Positions 45,816 through 53,367 of a stretch of DNA of 64,000 bases are shown here, one piece after another (the first letter of the stretch is position 1; each line of letters begins with the position of its first letter). Where the stretch lies: positions 3,844,001-3,908,000 of the forward strand of contig OZ252252.1 of assembly GCA_965249745.1 (NCBI GenBank), read 5' to 3'. Below the pieces are notes generated by a model that did no database searches, was not told where the DNA came from, and saw only the letters and a program-made list of their open reading frames with translations. Source of the stretch: JANYHH01 sp965249745. GTDB lineage: Bacteria > Deinococcota > Deinococci > Deinococcales > JAAFIG01. Both the position numbers and the translations under genes were made by a program.

Positions 45816-47201
45816 CTAATCTCGAGCCGCCTCTCCCCCACCAGCCCGGCCCACGCCCAGATACTCGAATCCAGCCGCTCGCATCTGAGTTGCCTTCAGG
45901 GCGTTGCGCCCATCCAGAATCGTGCGCCGTCGCATGAGCCGTCCCAATGCAGTCCAGTTCGCGTCACGGTACGCCGTCCATTCGGTCACCAGCAAACACG
46001 CATCAGCGCCTTGCAACGTCGCCTCGAGATTGTCGGAAACGCTGATGGCGGCGGGCAGTTGCTGGCGGGCGGCTTCGGCCGACAGTGGATCGTGGGCCCT
46101 CACGATCGCCCCTCGAGCCTGCAATTCCAGCGCCAAGTCCACACCGATGGATTCGCGCAGGTCATCCGTGTCCGGCTTGAAGGTCAGTCCCAACACGCAG
46201 ACCGTCTTGCCGCGCAATCCGTCCAGCGTGCGCTCCAAACGATCCAGGGCGCGGAAGCGTTGCGCGGTGTTGACATCAACTACCGCCCGCAGCAAGCGGA
46301 ATTCGTACCCGCTCCGCGCGGCAATCTGCGACAGGGCGCGGGTGTCCTTTGGGAAGCACGAGCCGCCGTAGCCCAGTCCGGCGCGCAGGAAGTCGCCGCC
46401 GATTCGGGCGTCCGCCGCGAGCACGCCCACGATCTCTTCGACATCCGCACCGGTTCCCTCGCAGACGTTGGCGATCTCGTTGATGAAACTGATTTTCATG
46501 GCCAGAAACGCGTTCGCGGCGTACTTGGCGAGTTCGGCGCTCTCCGGGCTGAGTTCCAGTAAGGGAATCAACCCGCTCGGGCGGTGCGGCTCGAGGTTCG
46601 GCGGGACTCGCATTCTGGCTTCGCGCAAGGGCTGGTAGAGCTGGCGCATTAGGGCCTGCGCCCAGGCTTGCCTCACCCCGACGACGATCCGATCCGGGAA
46701 CAGGGCATCGCGCAGGGCGCGACCCTGACGCAGGAACTCTGGATTGCTGACCACAGCCGTCTCTATATCTGGCGTGCGCCGCTTTAGAATCGAGGCGATT
46801 TCGGCTGTCGTTCCGACCGGCACGGTGGACTTCACCACGACCGCCCGGCACGAGGGGCTGAGTTGCGGCGCAATCTCCTCGAGCGCCGCGAACAGTTGCG
46901 ACAAGTCCGCGCCGTGGGCCGGACTCGGCGGCGTGCCGACCGCCAGCACGACTAGGCTCGAGGTTTCCAGCGCCGACGGTAAATCGGCGGTGAAGCGTAA
47001 ACGCGACTCACAGCATTGCAGCCCCGCCGCCAGATCGGGTTCGTCAAACGGTAGCTTGCCCGCCAGCAAGCGATTCAGCCGCTCTGGGTTGCGTTCCACG
47101 AGGTGAACCTGGTGACCGGACAACGCGAACGCGACAGCAGTGGACAGCCCAACGTACCCCGCACCGATCACGGTCAACTCGAGATGATCCAGGGATGGCA
47201 T
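45816..47201 (-). CDS. ugd: UDP-glucose 6-dehydrogenase
   Basis: This 461-residue protein has the N-terminal NAD site VIGAGYVGLSTAVAFALSGH, AVGTPPSPAHGADLSQL, KSTVPVGTT and the catalytic GYGGSCFPKDT with Cys282. The central helix follows AKYAANAFLAMKISFINEIA, and the C-terminal domain has GLTFKPDTDDLRESIGVDL. It oxidises UDP-glucose to UDP-glucuronate, a precursor of acidic exopolysaccharide. Two glycosyltransferase genes follow upstream, supporting a surface-polysaccharide role. A GDP-mannose or UDP-ManNAc substrate is less likely. Confidence 0.9.
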   Translation of the reverse strand: MPSLDHLELTVIGAGYVGLSTAVAFALSGHQVHLVERNPERLNRLLAGKLPFDEPDLAAGLQCCESRLRFTADLPSALETSSLVVLAVGTPPSPAHGADLSQLFAALEEIAPQLSPSCRAVVVKSTVPVGTTAEIASILKRRTPDIETAVVSNPEFLRQGRALRDALFPDRIVVGVRQAWAQALMRQLYQPLREARMRVPPNLEPHRPSGLIPLLELSPESAELAKYAANAFLAMKISFINEIANVCEGTGADVEEIVGVLAADARIGGDFLRAGLGYGGSCFPKDTRALSQIAARSGYEFRLLRAVVDVNTAQRFRALDRLERTLDGLRGKTVCVLGLTFKPDTDDLRESIGVDLALELQARGAIVRAHDPLSAEAARQQLPAAISVSDNLEATLQGADACLLVTEWTAYRDANWTALGRLMRRRTILDGRNALKATQMRAAGFEYLGVGRAGGGEAARD

Positions 47202-47457
47202 AGTTCAGGTCTACCCGAGCGGCGTGAAGATCGGGTCAGGCTTCCGTCAGCTTGGTCAGTTTGAAAGCGTTCGACTCGAGTCGAAGGTTTGCGCGGCGGA
47301 TCAGCGTTTTCGATGAAGTCGGTAAGCGTGAGCGCAGCCCACCTCTCGGTCTCGAGCAGGTGCGGACGAACTCGGGCGGATGAAGTTTGAACCCAAGACC
47401 TTCCCCGTGAGCCGCCCTTCGCCCGAATCTCAAAGAACACTTCACGACTCAAGACTG

Positions 47458-48393
47458 TCAGCCTACGTTTAGGCCATACGACTCGAGCAGTCGGGTCACT
47501 TCCGTGAAATCTCGAGCTTGGTCGTTGGCGTCCCTGCCGACGCCGCGCAGGTGAAAGGCGAAGGGTTCACCCTGCCAGAAGAACTCCTCCCAGCCGCGCC
47601 TGTAGGCGAGCGGCGCGTCCTCGCGCAAGAAGCTCTGTGGGGTGAACGAGGCCAGGCGCTTTGGAATCACACTCAGGTGGTCGGGCAGAAACCGATGCGC
47701 GAAGCGGTGCAGCCAGTGCGCGTCTTTCAGCGCCGTCTCGAGATCGAAATGGGGCTGCAGGCACTCGTACAGAATTCGTTTTGCTTGAAAGCGGCGGGCT
47801 ACGCGAAAACCAGTGTCGCGTAGCCCGCCGACTTGCAGCAGTTGACGGAGCGGTGCGGGCAGCGGCAGACGCGGGTGGCTGACGATCCGGTCCCAACCGG
47901 GTTCGTCCATGCCAGGGGTGAAATCCAGTTCAGCCACGGGAACCTGTTCCAAGTCAATCAACAAAAAATGGACCGATGGAAAATCGCGCGGCTGATAGCT
48001 CCAACGCCCGTGCCAGACCGAACCGAAAAAGCCGAGCCGCCGAACTTGCATGTGCTCGAGTAAATCTGCGATCCAACCGGGTCGAACTACGAAGAAGTCG
48101 TGATCCAGGAGCAGCACGAAGCGCGTCCTGACCTCCGCCAAGCCCAGCATCAACCCCGCCGCGTGATGGTAACTGCCTCGGTCGCCGCGCAACCGGCGGG
48201 TCGCGCCGGGGATGACCCGAAACGACGCATCAGCCGCGAACCCTGGCTCAAGATCGTTGTTGACGGCGATCCAGGTGTACGCCGCGCTGGGGTTCAACCG
48301 TCTCACGAGCGCCGCGTTCCGCTTCAACAGTTGACTCGAGCCGTATTTGACGGAAAGAACTGTCAGGCTCTGATCGGGCGCGGGTTCCAGCAC
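47458..48393 (-). CDS. Glycosyltransferase-like protein (GT-A fold)
   Basis: This 311-residue protein begins LTVLSVKYGSSQLLKRNAAL and has the acidic LLLDHDFFVVRPGW, like the DXD nucleotide-sugar site of GT-A transferases, and a late aromatic WEEFFWQGEPFAFHLRG. It starts with GTG. It is divergent from a clear family 2 transferase and upstream of ugd on the same strand. The sugar donor and acceptor are unknown. Confidence 0.65.
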   Translation of the reverse strand: MLEPAPDQSLTVLSVKYGSSQLLKRNAALVRRLNPSAAYTWIAVNNDLEPGFAADASFRVIPGATRRLRGDRGSYHHAAGLMLGLAEVRTRFVLLLDHDFFVVRPGWIADLLEHMQVRRLGFFGSVWHGRWSYQPRDFPSVHFLLIDLEQVPVAELDFTPGMDEPGWDRIVSHPRLPLPAPLRQLLQVGGLRDTGFRVARRFQAKRILYECLQPHFDLETALKDAHWLHRFAHRFLPDHLSVIPKRLASFTPQSFLREDAPLAYRRGWEEFFWQGEPFAFHLRGVGRDANDQARDFTEVTRLLESYGLNVG

Positions 48394-48442
48394 CTCGAGA
48401 TCATTTCACAGGTTTCGCCGCGCCGCTGCCCATGACGAAACC

Positions 48443-49216
48443 ATGACGCGGTGCAACAAGGCTAATTGGGTGACTCGCCCCGCGATCAGCCTGATTACTC
48501 CGACGCGCAACCGCCCCGAGTTGCTGCGACGCACCGTTGCCAGCGTTCAGGCGCAAGCGCTTCCAGACTGGGAGATAATCGTCGTAGACGATGGAGATGG
48601 CGCGGGTCTCGAGGCGATGCGGGCGCTGGGCGATTCTCGAGTGCGAGCGCTGATGAATCCGGGCGCGGGACAGGTGGAGGCCCGAAACGCGGCTGTGCGA
48701 GAGGCTCAGGGGGAATACATTCACCTCTTGGACGACGATGACCGCTGGCTGGACAGTCATCATCTCGAGCGGGTCGTGGAGGCATTGGCGACCCATCCGG
48801 GACTGGTGCATCGCGGCGGCTGGCTGGTGCTGGAAGAGCCACGCGACGATGGACTCTGGCTCGAGACAAAACGACTGGAGTTCGACCCGCCGACGACGCC
48901 GGAATCCTTGCGGCGCGATAACACCTTGCTGACCTCCGGCGTCGCGTACCACCGATCACTCCACGAGGAGCTGGGTGCGTTCGATTCAGCGCTGGGCAAC
49001 TACTGGGATTGGGACTGGTTCCTCCGCGCCAGTGCCGCGCACGGCTTGCTGCACCTCTCAGAGCCGACGGTCCTGATGAGCTGGCGCGGCTCGAACACCT
49101 CGCGCGACCCGCACGAACCGCAGCGCGTGAGCTTCCTCGAGCGGCTGTGCCAGAAGCACGATCTGGGTGCGATCCCGTCCAAGAATCACTTCACGGTCCT
49201 CGGCGAAGTGGAGTGA
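48443..49216 (+). CDS. Family 2 glycosyltransferase
   Basis: This 257-residue GT-A protein starts ISLITPTRNRPELLRRTVAS and has VVDDGDG, the donor-site LLDDDDRWLD (DXD) and a C-terminal YWDWDWFLRASAAHG, the ED-type catalytic region. There is no membrane segment. It adds a sugar to a glycan or lipid-linked acceptor. With ugd and the neighbouring transferase it may belong to a polysaccharide locus, although the genes are on different strands. Confidence 0.88.
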   Translation: MTRCNKANWVTRPAISLITPTRNRPELLRRTVASVQAQALPDWEIIVVDDGDGAGLEAMRALGDSRVRALMNPGAGQVEARNAAVREAQGEYIHLLDDDDRWLDSHHLERVVEALATHPGLVHRGGWLVLEEPRDDGLWLETKRLEFDPPTTPESLRRDNTLLTSGVAYHRSLHEELGAFDSALGNYWDWDWFLRASAAHGLLHLSEPTVLMSWRGSNTSRDPHEPQRVSFLERLCQKHDLGAIPSKNHFTVLGEVE

Positions 49217-49332
49217 GGCGCGGTTTGAAGTTCAGGAGCTTGTCAGCCTCGAGATTCAAGCCCCTGTCCTCCCTGCGAAGTACCAGCGGATACATGGGTT
49301 CCTGAAGGCGAGGTGGCAGCGAAACTGACGGT

Positions 49333-49414
49333 GGGGTCGTGCGACGCGTATCCGAAACCGACCGTCGCACGACCCCCCGCCGCTGTAGCGGCGACCCCCT
49401 GCTGAGTAGGGGGT
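49333..49414. other. Array of three adjacent hairpins
   Basis: Within the 497-base gap 49217-49713 three stem-loops follow each other. The first is 49333-49345 paired with 49364-49376 (13 bp, perfect, 18-nt loop). The second is CGCCGCT/AGCGGCG within 49378-49393. The third is ACCCCCT (49394-49400) with AGGGGGT (49408-49414). They could end transcription of the glycosyltransferase gene, or be part of a structured RNA or palindromic repeat. No T run follows. Confidence 0.7.
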
Positions 49415-49568
49415 GACCTTGATCTGTTGTACTGGGCGATAAAGTCGAACTCATTGGAATACATGTGCAAGGCCCAACTCGAGGACCCTCGTTCGTATCA
49501 GGACTCGAGACCTTTCTGGAACGCCGCGCCAACCTCGAGCCGCCAACTGTGACATGAACAACTCCTAT

Positions 49569-49614
49569 CTGTCACGGGATTGTCAGTGACCTTGACTTGA
49601 CTTGCGCCTATTAA
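49569..49614 (+). promoter_or_regulatory. PHO-box-like triple direct repeat and -10
   Basis: TGTCA occurs at 49570 and 49581 and TTGAC at 49592, an exact 11-bp period. The first 18 bases (CTGTCAC, 4 nt, TTGTCAG) closely resemble the PhoB box of two CTGTCAT-like repeats. TATTAA at 49609-49614 is a plausible -10, with no normal -35, as in PhoB-activated promoters. The gene downstream encodes a phosphate/phosphonate-binding protein. Confidence 0.65.
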
Positions 49615-49713
49615 TTTTCGCCTAATAACGCATTGAGGCCAAGCGAGTCCGGGGTAGTTTCCAGCTCTCACCGCCTCGAGTTCAGCCACCGCCATGCAGC
49701 ACAGAGGTGTGAT

Positions 49714-50649
49714 GTGAATATTCTCGGACACAGCGCGTTGGGCTTGCTACTCGTCAGTGCGGTCGCGGGACCGATTATCACGAATGCGCCGAGTGGATCT
49801 GGGTCAACTCCAACGGGCGGCAGCATGACCGTCGTGCTGGAAGCCGCGCAAGATCGCACCGGCTGGCCGCAGCAACTCGAGTTCGGGATCATTCCCACGG
49901 AGAAATCCAGCGAACTGGCGGCGCGTTTCAAGCCACTAATCGCGCACTTGGAGACAGAGCTGGGTTTGAAGATCAAGGCCTACTACGGCGCGGATTACGC
50001 GACGGTCACGGCAGGGATGAAGGCGGGCACGGTGGATATCGGGTATCTAGGACCGCTCTCCTACGTTCTGGCGGCGCGGGAAGCGAACGCGCAAGCCTTT
50101 GCCAAGGAGGACACGCTGAAAAGCGGGACCGGCAATGCGGGCGTGATCGTGGCGCGGCGCGACAGTGGGATCAAAACGCTGGCAGACGCCAAGGGTAAAA
50201 CCTTCGCCTTCGTGGACCCGCAGAGCGCCACCGGGTACTTGCTGCCGATGATTCATCTGACGCAAGTCATGAAGCTCAAGCCGCAGTCGTACTTCAAGAC
50301 CGTGACCTTCGGCGGTTCGCACGAGGCCAACATCGAATCCGTCGTGGAGGGTCAAATCCAGACAGCCGCGACCGACGAGCGCGAACTCGAGGTGGCGGTT
50401 CGTGACGGCGAGATTCGGGGTCTACAAGATTTGAACATCCTCTGGAAATCGGAGCGCGTGCCGACTTCCCCGCTTGCCTACCGCCGCGATCTGCCCGCCA
50501 GTTTGAAGGTCGCGCTGCAAAAGGCGGTGCTGAGCTTCAAAGACAAGAAGGCGCTCGATCGAATCGGGCTGAAAGGCTTTGTGGCTGCCACAGACGCCGA
50601 TTACAACGTGATCCGCAAGCTCGAGGCGTTCAAGAAATCAGTGAAATGA
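49714..50649 (+). CDS. phnD: PhnD-type phosphate/phosphonate-binding protein
   Basis: The start is the GTG at 49714 with AGAGGTG before it, giving about 311 residues with a signal peptide (ILGHSALGLLLVSAVAGPI). The mature part has the PhnD features LEFGIIPTEKSSELAARFKP, AYYGADYATVTAGMKAG, VDIGYLGPLSYVLAA and FVDPQSATGYLLP. It should bind phosphate, phosphite or a phosphonate outside the cell. No PhnC or PhnE genes are adjacent, so it is an orphan. It is followed by two secreted phosphoesterases and preceded by a PHO-like box. Confidence 0.88.
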   Translation: MNILGHSALGLLLVSAVAGPIITNAPSGSGSTPTGGSMTVVLEAAQDRTGWPQQLEFGIIPTEKSSELAARFKPLIAHLETELGLKIKAYYGADYATVTAGMKAGTVDIGYLGPLSYVLAAREANAQAFAKEDTLKSGTGNAGVIVARRDSGIKTLADAKGKTFAFVDPQSATGYLLPMIHLTQVMKLKPQSYFKTVTFGGSHEANIESVVEGQIQTAATDERELEVAVRDGEIRGLQDLNILWKSERVPTSPLAYRRDLPASLKVALQKAVLSFKDKKALDRIGLKGFVAATDADYNVIRKLEAFKKSVK

Positions 50650-50698
50650 CGGCCGTCGTCAACCCGGCACACCCTCAGCGTTTCCCAAAGGGGGCATC

Positions 50699-53302
50699 AT
50701 GAACAAGCTCGAGTGGAACAGACGATTCTCGTTTGGCGTGGTGGGCGCGTGTCTGGCGGGGGCAGTGGCGCTCGCGGCCAATTCCGTGTTTTTCGGCGCG
50801 GTCGGACCGCAAGCTGATGGCACGGGCGTCACACCGAACAAGTGGCAGTTGACCCCGGCCGGGTTGCAAGTGGAAGTTGGCGACCGACCGATGGGCTTCG
50901 CCTGGAGTCCCGACGGGCGTTTTCTGGCGGTCGTGAACTGCGGGCAGGGCACGCAAAGCCTGACGCTGGTGGACGCGTACACCCGCAAAGTCGTGCAGAA
51001 GATTCCGTACCCAGATCCAGAGGCGCTGTTCTACGGTGTGACCTGGAGTCCCGACGGCAAGAACCTGTACGCGTCGGGCGGTGGCAACAACAAGATTCGC
51101 AGCTATAGCTTCGACGGCAAAACGCTGACTGAGACCGCGCCGTTCATGCTGGGTGATCTCTCGAGTCCAATCTTTCCGGCCGGACTGGCAATCTCACCGG
51201 ACGGCAAAACGCTCTACGCGGCACTGAACTACGGCAACGCGCTGGCGGCGGTTGATACGACGCGCCGCAACGGGCTGGGCGTGCGCCTGCTGAAGTTCGG
51301 GGAAGCCTCGAGCGACACCGGGAAGAACACCCTCCCATACGGGCTGCAACTCTCCAAAGACGGCAAGACGCTCTATGTCAGCCACACCAACGCCAAAGCC
51401 GTCAGTGTGGTCGGCACGGAGAAATTGGAGTTGCAAAAGCAGATCGCGGTCGGCGATCACCCGAGTGGTATGACACTCTCTAGCGACGGCGCGACGCTGT
51501 ACGTGACGAACGCCAATTCGGATACGGTCAGCCTGGTAGACACCGCCAGCCGTGCCGTGCGCGGTGAGATCAACCTGCGCCCATATGATGGTGCGCCGTT
51601 CGGTTCCATCCCGAACGCGGTTTCCTTGTCGCCGGACAACAAGACCTTGTACGTCACCAACGGCGGCAATAACGACCTGGCAGTCGTGGATGTCGCCAGC
51701 GGCAAGGTGCGCGGGCTGATCCCGACCGCCTGGTATCCGAGCGCCGTGACGACCGCCCCAGATGGCAAGTTCCTCTACGTCGCCAACATGAAGGGCCTCG
51801 GCGCAGGTCCCAATCCCAAAGGGCCGATTGACGGCGTGGACCGCCCGGACGAGCAGTACATCGCCGGACTCGGGCGCGGCACAGTCAGCATCCTCGAGAC
51901 GCCAGACGACAAGACGCTGAGTGCGTACACGGCAACGGTCGTGAAAAACAACGGCTTCGACGAGACTCGGCAGGCGCTGGTGAAGGGCGCGGCGGGCACG
52001 AAACCGCAACCGATTCCGCGCCGCGTCGGTGATCCGAGCGTGTTCAAGCACGTCATCTACGTCATCAAGGAGAACCGGACCTACGACCAGGTTTTGGGTG
52101 ATCTGAAGCAGGGCAACGGCGATCCGAGCCTGACGCTGTACGGCCAAGACGTGACCCCGAACCATCACGCGCTGGCGCTCGAGTTTGGCTTGCTGGATAA
52201 TTTCTACTGCGATGCCGAAGTCAGCGCCGACGGGCACGACTGGGCGATGGCGGCCGTGGCGGGCGATTACACCCAGCGCTTCTGGCCAGCCGATTACTCG
52301 GATCGCAACCGGGGCTACGACTGGGAGGGGGCCACGACCGCCGCCAACCCCACGAATGGCTTTCTGTTCGATTTCGCCAAGCGGGCCGGACTGGATTACC
52401 GCGTCTACGGCGAGTTCTGGGATTACGCCTCGGAGCCACCGAACGTCAAACCCTCGCCCGCGCAGCCGGGGCTGGTCGGGCACTGGTCACCGACCTACCT
52501 GGGTTTCGAGATGAGTTACAGCGATCAGGACCGTTTCAAGAACTGGAAAACCGAGTTTGACGGTTACGTCAAGAACGGCAACCTGCCGCAGCTCGAGATC
52601 GTGGCGCTCCCCAGGGATCACACGGCTGGGTCGCAGAAGGGCTTACCAAACCCGAGGTCAATGGTGGCCGACAACGACCTGGCCTTTGGCAAGATCGTCG
52701 AGGCTGTCTCGAACAGCCCGTACTGGAAGGACACGGTCATCCTGGTGACCGAGGACGACGCCCAGAGCGGTCCCGATCACGTGGACGCGCACCGCACGAT
52801 TGCTTTCGCGGTCAGCGCCTACAGCAAGCGCAAAGCCGTGGATCACACGCAGTACTCGCAGGTGTCCATGCTGCGCACGATCGAGCTGATCCTGGGCTTG
52901 CCACCGATGACCCAGTTCGATGCCGCCGCGACCCCGATGATCGCCTCCTTCCAGGACACGCCGGACCTGAAAACCTACACCGCGATCACTCCAAAGCAGC
53001 GCTTGGACGAACCGAACACGGCGCTCGCCTACCGGGGGGCAGCCTCGGCGCACTACGATTTCTCCCACCCCGATCGGGTCAACGACGCGGTCCTGAACGA
53101 AATTCTCTGGCACGACGCGAAAGGTGCAAACACCCCGATGCCGGTCACCGGCTCGAGTCGTCGCACGAACCACCTAGCGAGCTGGGCGCACTCGAGCTTC
53201 GAGCGGGCAATGGCCCAACCCAGCCGCACGAACAAGCTGGTTCTCGAGACCACCAAGAATGTAGAACGGACCGTTGGCCTGACCGGCGACACGCTTCGTT
53301 GA
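50699..53302 (+). CDS. Secreted YncE-like beta-propeller / alkaline-phosphatase-superfamily fusion protein 1
   Basis: The 867-residue protein has a signal or anchor segment (FGVVGACLAGAVALAANSVF). A YVTN-type propeller follows to about residue 400 with repeated SPDGKTLY-type blades (RFLAVVNCGQG, KNLYASGGGNNK, KTLYVTNGGNND). A phosphoesterase domain runs from about 450 (VIYVIKENRTYDQVLGDL, EFGLLDNFYCDAEVSADGHD, VTEDDAQSGPDHVDAHR). The KENRTYD and ADGH segments are typical of AcpA/phospholipase C-like phosphoesterases. It probably releases phosphate from extracellular esters. RBS AAAGGGGG lies before the ATG. Confidence 0.85.
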   Translation: MNKLEWNRRFSFGVVGACLAGAVALAANSVFFGAVGPQADGTGVTPNKWQLTPAGLQVEVGDRPMGFAWSPDGRFLAVVNCGQGTQSLTLVDAYTRKVVQKIPYPDPEALFYGVTWSPDGKNLYASGGGNNKIRSYSFDGKTLTETAPFMLGDLSSPIFPAGLAISPDGKTLYAALNYGNALAAVDTTRRNGLGVRLLKFGEASSDTGKNTLPYGLQLSKDGKTLYVSHTNAKAVSVVGTEKLELQKQIAVGDHPSGMTLSSDGATLYVTNANSDTVSLVDTASRAVRGEINLRPYDGAPFGSIPNAVSLSPDNKTLYVTNGGNNDLAVVDVASGKVRGLIPTAWYPSAVTTAPDGKFLYVANMKGLGAGPNPKGPIDGVDRPDEQYIAGLGRGTVSILETPDDKTLSAYTATVVKNNGFDETRQALVKGAAGTKPQPIPRRVGDPSVFKHVIYVIKENRTYDQVLGDLKQGNGDPSLTLYGQDVTPNHHALALEFGLLDNFYCDAEVSADGHDWAMAAVAGDYTQRFWPADYSDRNRGYDWEGATTAANPTNGFLFDFAKRAGLDYRVYGEFWDYASEPPNVKPSPAQPGLVGHWSPTYLGFEMSYSDQDRFKNWKTEFDGYVKNGNLPQLEIVALPRDHTAGSQKGLPNPRSMVADNDLAFGKIVEAVSNSPYWKDTVILVTEDDAQSGPDHVDAHRTIAFAVSAYSKRKAVDHTQYSQVSMLRTIELILGLPPMTQFDAAATPMIASFQDTPDLKTYTAITPKQRLDEPNTALAYRGAASAHYDFSHPDRVNDAVLNEILWHDAKGANTPMPVTGSSRRTNHLASWAHSSFERAMAQPSRTNKLVLETTKNVERTVGLTGDTLR

Positions 53303-53367
53303 AACAGAACCCGTGTCACCCAGCCCTGTCAACAATCTCATCGGAACCGGGCTGGTCAGGAGAACGT

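Noticed and set aside
47202..47457. Small frames between ugd and the glycosyltransferase gene
   Set aside because: Minus-strand frames of 69 and 92 codons here lack an RBS and any recognisable motif and overlap each other; I treat the gap as non-coding.
51194..52483. Antisense frame of 429 codons opposite the first propeller-phosphoesterase gene
   Set aside because: Same reason: a shadow of biased codon usage, no start signal and no domain.
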